From: Ehretia macrophylla
Lineage: Eukaryota > Streptophyta > Magnoliopsida > Boraginales > Ehretiaceae
Assembly: GCA_037974665.1 (NCBI GenBank)
Contig: CM075775.1
Span: forward strand, 39,582,152-39,646,151
Reading direction: 5' to 3'
DNA length: 64,000 bases
Below the pieces are notes generated by a model that was not told the DNA's origin, made no database searches, and worked only from the letters and a program-made list of their open reading frames with translations. Positions 39,693-51,300 of the stretch are shown here, piece by piece (position 1 is the first letter of the stretch; the number at the start of each line of letters is the position of its first letter). Position numbers and translations under genes: made by a program.

Positions 39693-40566
39693 TGTTAGAG
39701 ATATGCCCTAATGCTATATATTTGGATGACATATATTGGGGTATTTTGACAATAACTTGTATATTATGGCATTCGTGTCTATATGTGCATTTTCATATTG
39801 ACATAATTAGGACATTCATATTCTCCTTCTTTACGTGTATGAATGAGTCCATAGTATTTTTATTAGAGGAATGTATTCTAAAAGCGTTTAGAATATGTTG
39901 GCGTATTTCCTTAATATGATAAAAATACTTAAAATATTCATAGTCCTTAGATTATTTGATTGGGACTTTAATAATCAACTACGGACTATCACATGTGTTG
40001 TTACCTTTGATTAATATAGGGATATTAATGATAAAGGATGGTGAGCCACGTGCCATAACAGCATAGCGATGCGACTAACAAACATGTGGATGACTATTAG
40101 TTGAATAGATCATTGAATGTGACGTGAATAACAAATTACATGACTTTGGATTAATAATTTGTTATTCGTTGCGACTGTGCATGTAATCCTTAGACTTGAG
40201 ACATTACGGTTGTCATATGTATTAGGGTTTGATTCTAGCGTTTGGACAATAATTGTTTCGACAAACGAGATGAGATACGTCCTCTCGCAGTTTCATTCGT
40301 CTGGTATAGTGATTGACAGGTAGTGGTCAAGAGAGGATCCATTAACCTCTGGTGTGAGGCGATGTCCTATGCGATCTAAGCTTGGTTGTTTAATGAGGAA
40401 ATCCTTGGCCAAGGAATGAATGATGGAGAAAGGGGTTTCCATGTGTCATCCCTCATTACACCAATTAGATCTATGCATAGTATCGAGTTTATGAACTTAA
40501 TCGTATCATAATTCTTGCTCGACGGGACAATTAATGGAAGGATTGGATTGCACGATAATTGGCGAC

Positions 40567-40574
40567 TATAAATA
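40567..40574 (+). promoter_or_regulatory. Candidate copia LTR TATA box
   Basis: TATAAATA inside GCGACTATAAATAGATTC, about 875 bp into the LTR. It is a strong match to the plant TATA consensus and is suitably placed to begin R. Confidence 0.6.
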
Positions 40575-40786
40575 GATTCACAAGAAATTGACTTCATTAC
40601 CGTATATATTATCTTGATATGTTACTAGGCGTCACTTTAGAACGTGAGGGTATTCCGAGAATGACGGAGACATTTTCGAAATAGATTGAAAGGGTTTAAT
40701 CGTCCCTCATTGCTATACGGTGGTGAATCTAGAAAGTCACACACATTTGAGTATCATGAATAGAGTTTCTACAATGAGCTTACAAT

Positions 40787-41038
40787 GAGTTTGGAAACGT
40801 TAAAGAGTTAACGTTGTTGTATTTGGTCATTAAGTTGTAATGGACCAAAAGTGTAATTATTGAATGTGTTGGGGCCAAAGTATAAATATGGAAAGTTAGT
40901 TTCCAATTAATTAATCGAATATTGATTAGGATTAATTATAATCCAAGGGCCAAGATTTGATCTTATTTGAATTCTATGGCTCGGATTTAATTGGCAAGTT
41001 AGTGGAGAATTACATATTTTTCCACTAACGTATACAAC

Positions 41039-41104
<66 letters not shown>

Positions 41105-41325
41105 TAGATAGATATATATAAGAGATATATATTATATGTATACACATTACAATAAGTTTAGAAACGTTAAAGAGTTAACGTTATTGTGTTTGGTCATTAA
41201 AACGTAATGGGCCAAAAGTGTAACTATTAAAAGTATTGGGGCCAAAGTATAAATATGGAAAGTTAGTTTCCAATTAATTAATCTAATATTGATTAGGATT
41301 AATTATAATATAAGGCCAAGATTTG
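40787..41325 (+). repeat. Internal duplication within the copia LTR
   Basis: Segment 40787-40961 recurs at 41148-41325, with shared words such as GAAACGTTAAAGAGTTAACG and GGGGCCAAAGTATAAATATG. The copies differ at more positions than the two LTR ends do, so the duplication predates this insertion. The TA run lies between them. Confidence 0.85.
41042..41104. repeat. TA dinucleotide microsatellite
   Basis: About 30 TA units followed by a short GATA run. It lies inside the copia LTR between the two copies of its internal duplication. Confidence 0.97.
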
Positions 41326-42048
41326 ATCTTGACTAGATCTATGGCTAGGATTTATTGTGGCAAGAATAATGGATAATTCCATAATTTTCCACTATCCAAT
41401 ATATTTGTATTATATTGTTGCACAAGACACATAGATGCATTGGAGACATATATGTTGGGAATACACAAGACACTAGGATGTATTGGAGACATATATGTAT
41501 GCAATGCACAAGACACAAAGTTTGCATAGGAAAAATATATGCATAAAAATATGAAGAGAGATATAACAAAAGATGAGTGGAAAAATTCTGCACATTAATT
41601 TTTCTCTTCACTCTCTATTTTCTCTCTCATATTTTCAGCCATAGCTAGAGAGCTTGGGCAGAATTTTTCTCATGCTTTCAACACTTGTGTAAGCTCATTA
41701 ATCCACCTAAATGGCTAGTACAAAGATTTGGTTTGTGGAGAAGAAGCTCTTGGATGCTCGTGTGGACGAACTAGACCTTTTGCACGTGTGAAAGACTTGG
41801 TCATCATTCTTGTGGTGCTTCTTCATTCCTTTGGCTAGATCTTCAAGAGGTATGCCTTTATAACTCTTGTTCATTCATATATATGTTTATATATGTAGTA
41901 GATATGTTGATTACATGGACTAGACATAAGGTATTATGGTGAATACAAATGATATGTGTTGCTGAAAATTTTTTTGAAATCAAGTTTTTACTTCCACCTA
42001 GCTCACTATATGTTGTGATTCACCTCTTGTAAGCACGATCCTTTCAAG

Positions 42049-42061
42049 TGGTATCAGAGCC
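42049..42061 (+). other. Copia primer-binding site (initiator tRNA-Met)
   Basis: TGGTATCAGAGCC two bases after the LTR end, complementary to plant initiator tRNA-Met. Confidence 0.93.
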
Positions 42062-45000
42062 TTGTTTGTGTAGTCCATGTAGTCACATATATATGCTTAA
42101 TGTTTCAAGAGTTTTGAGCACAAAAGAACTAGAACGCAATACTTGCATGTTTGATGCTTAGAAGTTTTCTGAAAAATGTTTCTGCACACTGTTTTTGCAT
42201 TACTGTTTTGACATAGTAAATATTGTTGTTTGGGGCTGATTTTTGGATATGTTATGCTATAGAGATAGTAGAACATTTCATCCTCTAATATGCATCTCCT
42301 AATTTCGTGGTTAAGATTTTCATTTTTAGCAAAATCAGTAACCTCACTGATTCTCGCGCTATTCTGGACAGACTGTACAGTGTCTGCTCCGAGTGGCATA
42401 ACTCAGTGAGTTTAACTCCAAATTGAGATCCGTTTGATTCTAAATCTATCTACACTCGAAGAGCTACGTCTCTGTAAAATTTTAGAATTTTTGGAGAATA
42501 GTAGATAGGCGAACAGAATCAATATATTTAGTGCATGTGCAGTAAGTTTGTGATGGGTCATAAATTTGAATGTCATGGCTAAATGATTGGATTTTGGTTA
42601 AGCCTAATGGCATAAAAATCAGTGGGCTTAAGTCTAATAAGATTAGATGAAGTTTTTTCTTAGTGAAGATTAAAAATAAGCCTTGGAACTCAAATTGGGC
42701 CAAGAAATTAACAAAGGATTTATGTTGGGCCTTATTCAACAAGTATGTGTTTAAAATTGGTTTTATTGAGTTCTTTTGTGTGTTGTTTAACATGAGATGT
42801 TAAAAGGTCAAGATATGAAACTTATTGCAAATTTGCTATCATTTATTTTATGTATAGGATACATTAGTTTATGTTAGCCTGCTTGTTTAGCTTTTTTGTG
42901 TTTATGTATATGGTGCATTCACTTAGCTTTATGAGCTTTATCTTACATTGTGATGTTTGATGTTGGATGGTGAATTTGATCATGGACTTGGTTAGTGAAT
43001 GGTTAGATGGTGTTGTAACTAATTTTACCATTCATTAGTATGTAATTGAGGCATAAGTCTCGTTTTACTTTCTTGCAATTGAGAGAAAATTGTAGTAAGG
43101 CATAATGTATGTAATTTCTACAAGAAGTTTGCAAGAAGACCATTGGCGGCTTTCAAGGAGTTGGAGGTGCTTTGGATCATTGAGAAAAATCAAGAAGACA
43201 AGACCAAAGAAGACATGAAGATGTGCTTGTTTAGGTTTTATTTTTGTCTTGATTTAATTCATAGTCCAAGTCCATGATCCACCATGATGTATGATGTTGT
43301 ATGTTTGTTTATTTATTTGCCTATATGTGATGTATGCTTGTAAATGAACTAATGTGCAAAGTGAGACCTAATTAAAATTCAAAATCTTCCTACGTGCAAA
43401 CATATTAGATTGTAAAGCGGTAAAAGTGTTTATCGTTGCCCTCCACTATCCTAGGTTATATTTGCTCGATTGGGTATGCCTTGGCTAACCCAAAGGTAGG
43501 AAGACATATTCCATGAAAGTATTATATTTACCTAGCAAACATAGTGATGTTGTGTTGTTCCAATATCACGAGGCCAATAACGCACCAAAGCTGAGGTTCG
43601 GGATTCAAATTGTCGCAACACTGTGACGGTGGGTGTAATCTAACTAGATCACGTTTTCAATAATGCACCAAAGCTGAGGTTACGGTGATTTAGGGGCAAA
43701 ATGGCCATATCCTATATAGTAATATAGATAGTAATCGTTGCTAACTTTTTGTATGTATATTCCAATAATGCACCAAAGCTGAGGGGTATTCATATTAAAG
43801 AGAACTATGGTCACCTACTAATGAATCTTTAATTAGATTCACGATCTCATTTAGGAAGTGTGGGACTCGATAAAATTAGTGGGAGATATCATTTAATTAA
43901 AGGCCAAAATTAAATGTTTTAACAAGTTTATATCAACTTGCGATCTTATTTTCTGCATACGTTTATGGCTACAACTATGAATCTGTTTTTAATTAACTAG
44001 ACTATATATCACGTAATCGGACCAAAATTTTTGAATTAACGATTTCGTCTAAGAATGGTTCTTAGAAACTTAATCAACTCATAGAATTGTATGCTCCGTC
44101 ATTTTTCATCTTGATAAAGTATCAAAACGAAAAGTTGTAGTACTTATGGTTGATAAGTAAAACAAGTTAAATATGCTAAGGATTTGTATTCTTTCATAGT
44201 TTGCATATAGGTATGCAAGATGTAAAGAATATAATTCTAAATTAACAAATGTTTGTGTGATAAGCATATTTAATGTCATGATATTAGATATAAATGGAAT
44301 TCATTCTCATAATTGTATTTCCTCTTTGGTTAGTGGTAATGCAAAGAAGAAAGGCAAAGAAATATGATTTCTATTAGCTAGTGGGAGCATATCTAAGAAG
44401 AAAATTAAGGATTGTATAGGCATGTGTGAAAGGTGTTTTCATAGCCTTAAAACCGGACATTAAAAGATGTTTTAATCCAAAGTATCTTTATAGCTTGAAT
44501 GTCAAGGTTGTAAAGCTACTATGAATTATAAGATCTTCTTTTATTATGATTGGTACTACTTTGAGTTTTTGATTCTAGTGAAACATTAGTGTATGTGTTC
44601 AAGGATAGAATCTTAATCACAGTAGTGCGCTTTTGGAAGCGTGGAATATTTTTAGTGTTAGCAAATGAAACAAAGGTTGTTGCGTTAGCTAAAGACAATT
44701 TGTTTTGGATGCCTTCTGGACATATTTTGTATTTTAAGGATTATACCTTAAATGATATTAGGAATAAAAATGTATATTCCTAAAGCTTGTAAAAGCGCAT
44801 TATGGTGTAATCTTTATTATCTTGATATGGACGAAAGAATGTATTGAATACATATTGTCAACAGTTATAACCATCCACCAAATTTTAAGATTACTCAAAT
44901 AATCCAAATTAATTATAGTTTCTACATGATTAGGTTTTTCTAATAATAAGATGATGATTAGGTTGGTTTGATCAACTTATACATCTTATTTATTGGAATT

Positions 45001-47215
45001 GTAACCAAGTCATCCTTTGTTTGATAAAGGATTAAAACTACTAGACTATTTGGATTAGTACATGTTGATGTATTTAGAGCTATTTGTGAATAGGCTCGTA
45101 TAGAAAAATGTATTAATGCCTTATGATTAGATCATGAAGGTAAAATACTTAAGTATTATTTTGTTTGAGTATCCCAAAATTTTGATATAGTATCGAAATT
45201 AACAATGTTTGGTGTACCACAATTAAATAGGGTTTTCTTAGTGAAGAAACCGTGTTTTGTTGGACATAGTACATTTGTTGATTAGTTTAACTAATCATCC
45301 TATTTATTTATGGGTCTTACTTTCCTCAAATTAATTTTGGTTGAATAGTAAATTCCTACTATTGCTAGAACTTTATATTTGATATAAGTTAGACAGCAAC
45401 CAAGGATAAAATATGTTAATTTTGGTTTGTCCTACTTTTATTGAAAAGTTTTTAAAGGACTAGTGGGAGTATAGGTTAAAGGTAATTTTATAGTATATCC
45501 TAGTTATGTAGGATATAATTTCTATATAATGATTAATGTCTATTGATCTATTATATTGTAATCTTTCTTGAAGAAAAAGTTTTGTTCAAGAAGATGTTAC
45601 TTTCTAATAAAATAGAAATTGAGGACGTATCCTCTAAATCTATGAAATCACCTAGACCAAAGAAATGAATCTATTTCAAATAAAGCCCGAGATGTGTCAT
45701 CACACAAGATCTTTGCAAATCTAGTAGTGTATCTCATTCTTTAAAAGAATATAAGGATATCTTTTTGGAATGCACAAAAGTTGTTTGTGTTTTTGAGATA
45801 ATGATCAATTAGTTGATCCTACGATTCATAAAGAAATGATATATGTGATATTGACTCCAAGAAACTATATAATGCAAAGCATAATAATGAGACTTCATAT
45901 ACTTTAGCTTAATCTGGATATTGATTTCCGAGATAAAAGTTGAAGTTAATAGAAAAGGGTAATGACCTTTTATAGCTATATTGGTTTCTAAAAGATATCA
46001 TCAAAGCCAAAGTGTTAGCTATGATGAAATCCTTTTACCAATTATTGTGCTTTAGTCTCGTTGTATTATGCTAGTCATTATAGCACATTGTATTACTATA
46101 TTGATGATTCTGATCTATTGATATGAGTAATATGTGCATACTTGATAAATCTACTTGTGGATTTTTAAGTGAATTCCTTGGAAATATTTCACCCATTTCA
46201 AATGAGATTAAACAGTTAGATTTCATTTAAAATGTAAATGAACCTTGTGATTGCAAAAGAATAGTGGGAGCGCATCCACTTTTCTATAACTGCAATAATG
46301 ATGACTTGGATATCATAGTTGATGATATGTGTGTTGTGATATTAATTATAATCTAGTTATATTAAATGTTCTCCATTTAGAACTTGTTGTTCGTATCTTG
46401 TGAATTCGTAGCTATGATAATAGTACGAAGAGATCACTTGGTATATTCCTTATATTGTACAAAGAGTATTTTTGAAGGTGTTCAAGAAACTCTAGTTGCA
46501 TGACAAATTTGTATTCAAAGTTATAGTAACTTCATATTTGTTATATTATATACAAGACTTGATATTGCGTAAACTGTAAAGTGTTACGAGTGAGTAAATA
46601 TCAATCCAATCCAAGTTTGGGAATGGTGGATTGAATTGAAATATATTCTTAAGTACTTGGGAAGCACTAAAGATATATTTTAGTTCAGGGAGGAGGTAAA
46701 TTCTGTAGTGACGTATTTACTAGTTCAGATTCTTAATCTGAATCTTATAATAGAATGTCTATGTTAGGGTTTACGTTTATTTGTAGTGGGAGCTTAGTAA
46801 ATTAGAAAGGTTCTGAACAAACTGTAGATTCCATTATATAACTCATGTCTTTTGTGATATGTTATATTACGAAAGAAGTTGTTTGGAGCGAGAAAATCAT
46901 ACGAGTTGGTTATGGTTCCTACCATTAAGTTGTGATGCTTTTGTGTTACGACTATATGGAGCTACTGCACAAGCTTGTGGAACCTAGGTCTCACTGTATG
47001 TCCAAACATTTGGAAAGGTGTTTTCATCTTCATGTGTTGTATCTGTAGCCAATAATCATATTGAGATATGTCTTTACAGAAAACGGCCACATCTCTTGAT
47101 GTAGCTGACGCACTTACCGTAGCTATGAATCAATCACAGCTAGGTCCTCGTTTTAAGAAGATGAGTATACGATATCATTGTTTGTTGTACTAATACTATG
47201 TTTTATAGCATTAGT
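42062..47215 (+). pseudogene. Copia interior: leader and decayed gag-pol remnants
   Basis: The first ~1.3 kb is leader-like and non-coding. Around 43576-43784 a motif CACCAAAGCTGAGG occurs three times, spaced 83 and 105 bp. From about 43.8 kb the sequence is AT-rich with scattered similarity to copia pol. The only part I can place with some confidence is the RNase H region at about 46560-47030. Gag, protease, integrase and reverse transcriptase cannot be located reliably. It is broken by very many interruptions. Confidence 0.6.
43576..43784 (+). repeat. Triplicated CACCAAAGCTGAGG motif
   Basis: Copies with flanking AATAA(C/T)G lie at 43576-43596, 43659-43679 and 43764-43784. The 14-base core is identical in all three while the sequences between them are unrelated, so this is not a simple tandem repeat. 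Function unknown. Confidence 0.85.
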
Positions 47216-47228
47216 GAAAGTGGGAGAT
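47216..47228 (+). other. Copia polypurine tract
   Basis: GAAAGTGGGAGAT abuts the 3' LTR start. GTGGGAGAT before TGTT is the usual copia arrangement. Confidence 0.85.
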
Positions 47229-47546
47229 TGTTAGAGATATGCCCTAATGCTACATATTTGGATGACATATATTGGGAAATTTTGACATTAACTTGTATAT
47301 TATGGCATTCGTGTCTATATGTGCGTTTTCATATTGACATAATTAGGACATTCATATTCTCCTTCTTTACGTGTATGAATGAGTCCATAGTATTTTTATT
47401 AGAGGAATGTATTCTAAAAGCGTTTAGAATATGTTGGCGTATTTCCTTAATATGATAAAAATACTTAAAATATTCATAGTCCTTAGATTATTTGATCGGG
47501 ACTTTAATAATCAATTACGGACTATCACATGTGTTGTTACCTTTGA
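47229..47546 (+). repeat. Copia 3' LTR, first ~318 bp
   Basis: About 98% identical to 39693-40010. Homology stops at CCTTTGA, followed by six bases (CTATCA) and then satellite. The remaining ~2 kb of the LTR and its target duplication are absent. Confidence 0.9.
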
Positions 47547-47552
47547 CTATCA

Positions 47553-50500
47553 CATGGCACCTTGGGCAAGACAACTTCGCTTCACGTGGAGGCTGGGCCC
47601 GTAAATCGAGGGTGTGGGCCTTGTGATCAGGTATTCGTCGCTCCAGTGCCCGTAACTTTTGATCCGTAAGGAGTTATGCAGTGCACAACTTACCGTTGGA
47701 AAGCTCTCTGAGAGCTCTACGACGGGGAAAGCAAGCCTGCTTTGCTGCGCCTATTTTCGAGTGCCAATATCGAACGTTTTCATCAGTTTCGGGATACTTT
47801 TCTTCTTTTGCGCTGTTTTTCCGTCGTGGAAAGTACGTCGTGAGCCACGAAAAGATCGACAACCTAATCCATCACATTTCTATTATCGAATCCCATGGCA
47901 CCTTGGGCAAGACAACTTCACTTCATGTGGAGGCTAGGCCTGCAAACCAAGAGCATGGGTCTTGTGACTAGGTATCTGTCGCTCCGGTGCCCGTAACTTT
48001 TGATTCGTAAGGAGTTACGAGGTGCACAACAAACCGTTGGAAAGCTCTCTGAGAGCTCTACGACGTGGGTAGCAAGCCTGACCGGCTATGCCTATTTTCA
48101 GAGGGAAAAATCGAATGTTTTCATCTATTTCGGGACACTTTTCAACTTTTACGCTATTTTTTTCAACACGGATCGAAAAGGACTACAACCTAATCCATCA
48201 CTTTTCTATTACAGAATCCCACAACACCTTGGGCAAGACAACTTCACTTCACGTAGAGGCTGGGCCCGCAAACAGAGGGCGTGGGGCTTGTGACCAGGTA
48301 TCCGTCGCTCCGGTGCTCATAACTTTTGATCCGTAAAGAGTTACACGACACACAACATACCGTTGGAAAGCTTTCCGAGAGTTCTTCGACGGGGGCACCA
48401 AGCTTGCTATGTTGCTCCTATTTTTGAAGCCCAAAATCGAACGTTTTCATCAGTTTTGGGACACTTTTCTTCTTTTGCGCAGTTTTTCCGTCCCGGATCA
48501 TATGTCGAGAGCCGCAAAAAGGACGAGAGCCTAATCCTTCACATTTTATTACCGAATCCCAGGGCACCTTAGGCTAGAAAACTTCACTTCACGTAGAGGT
48601 TGGGCACGCAAACAGAGGGCATGGGGCTTGTGACCAGGTATCCGTCGCTCCGGTGTCTATAACTTTTGATCCATAAGGAGTTACGCGGCGCACAACATAC
48701 CATTGGAAAGCTCTCCGAGATCTCTACGACGGGGCGCTAAGCCTGCTCAGTTGCTCCAGTTTTAGAAACCCAAAATCGAATGTTTTCATCAGTTTCGGGA
48801 CACTTTTCTTCTTTTGCACTATTTTTCTATCCTGGATCGTACGTCGTGAGTCGCGAAAAGGTTGACAACCTAATCCATCACATTTCAATTACCGAATCCC
48901 ACGGCACTTTGGGCAAGACAACTTCACTTCACGTAGAAGCAGGGCCCGCAAACCGAGGGCATGGGGCTTGTGACCAGGTATCCGTCGATCAGGTGCCCGT
49001 AACATTTGATCCGAAAGAAATTACGTGGGATCACAACATATCGTTAGAAAGCTCTCTGAGAGCTCTATGACGTGGGCAACAAGCAAGCCCAGCTGCGCCT
49101 ATTTTCGGATCCCAAAATCGAAAGTTTTCATCAGTTTTGGGACACTTTTGTTCTTTTGCGCTGTTTTTTCATCCCAGATCGTACGTCATGAGCAGTGAAA
49201 AGGACGATAACCTAATCCATCACATTTCTATTACCGAATTCCATGACACATTGGGTAAGACAACTTCACTTCACGTAGAGGCTGGGCCAGCAAACCGAGG
49301 GCGTGGGGCTTGTGACCAGGCATCCGTCGCACAAGTGCCCATAACATTTGATCCGTAAAGATTTACGCGGCGTACAACATATCGTTGGAAAGCTCTCCGA
49401 GAGCTCTACGACTGGGGAAACAAGCAAGCCCAGCTGCTCCTGTTTTTAAAGCCCAAAATCGAACATTTTCATTAGTTTCGGGACACTTTTCTTCTTTTGC
49501 GCTATTTTTCTGTCCCGGATCGTACGTCATGAGTCGTGAAAAGGTTGACAACCTAACCCATCACATTTCTATTACTGAATACCACGGCACCTTGGGCAAG
49601 ACAACTTCGCTTCACGTGGAGGTTGGGCCCGCAAACCGAGGGTGTGGGGCTTCTGACAAGGTATTCGTCGCTCCAGTGCCCGTAACTTTTGATCCGTAAG
49701 GAGTTACGCAGTGCACAACTTACCGTTGGAAAGCTCTTTGAGAGCTCTACGATGGGGGAAGTAAGCCTGCTTTTCTGCACCTATTTTTGAGTGCCAATAT
49801 CGAACGTTTTCATTAGTTTCGGGACACTTGTCTTCTTTTGAGCTGTTTTTCAGTCCTGGAAAGTACGGCGTGAGCCTCAAAAAGGTCAACAACCTAATCC
49901 ATCACATTTCTATTACCGAATCCCATGGCACCTTGGGCAAGACAACTTCACTTCATGTGGAGGCTGGGCCCGCAAACCAAGAGCATGGGTCTTGTGACCA
50001 GGTATCCGTCGCTCCAGTGCCCATGACTTTTGATCCGTAAGGAGTTACGAGTTGCACAACAAACCGTTGGAAAGCTCTCTGAGAGCTCTACGACGTGGGT
50101 AGCAAGCCTGATCGGCTGTGCCTATTTTCAGAGGCCAAAATCGAACGTTTTTATCTATTTCGGGACACTTTTCTTCTTTTGCGCTATTTTTTTCGTCCAG
50201 GATCGTACGTTATGAGCCGTGAAAAGGACGACAACCTAATCCATCACATTTCTATTACCGAATCCCACGAAACTTTGGGCAAGACAGATTCACTTCACGT
50301 AGAGGCTGGGCCCGCAAACAGAGGGCGTGGGGCTTTTGACCAGGTATCCGTCGCTCCAATGCTCATAACTTTTGATCCGTAAAGAGTTACGCGGCGCACA
50401 ACATACCGTTGGAAAGCTCTCCGAGAGTTCTTCGACGGGGGCACCAAGCTTGCTATGTTGCTCCTATTTTTGAAGCCCAAAATCGAACGTTTTCATCAGT

Positions 50501-51070
50501 TTTGGGACACTTTTGTTCCTTTGCATAGTTTTTTCATCCCGGATCGTACGTCGAGAGCCGCGAAAAGAACCACACCTTAACCCATCACATTTATATTACC
50601 GAACCCCAGGGCACCTTGGCCAAAACAACTTCACTTCACGTAGAGGTTGGGCACGCAAACAGAGGGCATGGGGCTTGTGACCAGGTATCCGTCGCTCCGG
50701 TGTCTATAACTTTTGATCCATAAGGAGTTACGCGGCGCACAACATACCATTGGAAAGCTCTCCGAGATCTCTACGACGGGGCGCTAAGCCTGCTCGGCTG
50801 TGCCTATTTTAGAAACCCAAAATCGAATGTTTTCATCAGTTTTGGGACACTTTTCTTCTTTTGCACTATTTTTCTGTCCTGGATCGTACGTCGTGAGCCG
50901 CGAAAAGGACGACAACCTAATCCATCACATTTCTATTACCGAATCCCACGACACCTTGGGCAAGACAACTTCACTTCACGTAGAGGCTGGGCCCACAAAC
51001 AGAGGGCGTGGGGCTTGAGATCAGGTATTCGTCGCTCCGGTGCTCATAACTTTTGATCCGTAAGGAGTTA
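47553..51070 (+). repeat. 341-bp satellite array, block 5 (~10 monomers, hexameric repeat)
   Basis: Starts at CATGGCACCTTGGG, about 36 bp further along the monomer than where block 4 stopped, so a little satellite was lost at the copia 3' junction. It is organised as a six-monomer higher-order repeat: 47571 matches 49598, 48000 matches 50030, 48249 matches 50295 and 48655 matches 50699. The offset is about 2,030 bp before, and 2,045 bp after, a short (about 16-bp) difference near 48170. The second copy is cut by the LTR at 51071. Confidence 0.93.
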
Positions 51071-51300
51071 TGTGAGGTCCGACCTCGATTTGCATGCGAT
51101 ACCTCGTTTCATATGCCCTAACCAAGAATTGCGTACCTTGACCTAGGTTTAAGAGCCGTGTCTCGTTTTATGTGCCTTGCATCGAATTACGTGCATTCAT
51201 TTAGGGTTGCGTGCATTTGCTTGGAAAATGTGCATTTGTCTCATAGTTTGTGCTTTATCTCGTAGTGCGTCTCCTAAACCTAGGAAAGCGTGCCCACACG
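51071..51300 (+). repeat. Degenerate ~22-bp subrepeats at LTR outer end (short type)
   Basis: About ten units with CGTGCATT/GTGCCTTG cores. Same architecture and length class as the copies at 29772 and 35669. Confidence 0.75.

Larger units (their letters stand above)
39693..42046 (+). repeat. Copia 5' LTR, 2.35 kb
   Basis: Starts TGTTAGAGATATGCCC and ends CTTTCA two bases before the primer site. It contains a TATA box at 40567, a roughly 170-bp segment present twice (40787-40961 and 41148-41325), and a long TA dinucleotide run between the copies. It is long for a copia LTR. Confidence 0.88.
39693..47546 (+). mobile_element. Ty1/copia element with decayed interior and incomplete 3' LTR
   Basis: Parts in order: 5' LTR 39693-42046, primer site 42049-42061, interior of about 5.2 kb, purine-rich tract ending at 47228, and a 3' LTR from 47229 that keeps only its first ~318 bp. 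Copia assignment rests on remnants of the RNase H region near 46560-47030 (words resembling LKYILKYLGSTKD and EPRSH) placed just before the 3' LTR. The interior is broken throughout, with no open frame above ~65 codons on the coding strand. The two LTR starts differ at only about 7 of 318 positions (~2%), so insertion looks recent, near one million years at 1.3e-8 per site per year. The lineage within Ty1/copia cannot be assigned by eye. Confidence 0.85.

Noticed and set aside
42097-42793. Minus-strand frames of ~100 codons in the copia leader
   Set aside because: They are AT-rich, match no family I recognise, and lie antisense to the leader of the element. Length is within chance expectation for such composition.
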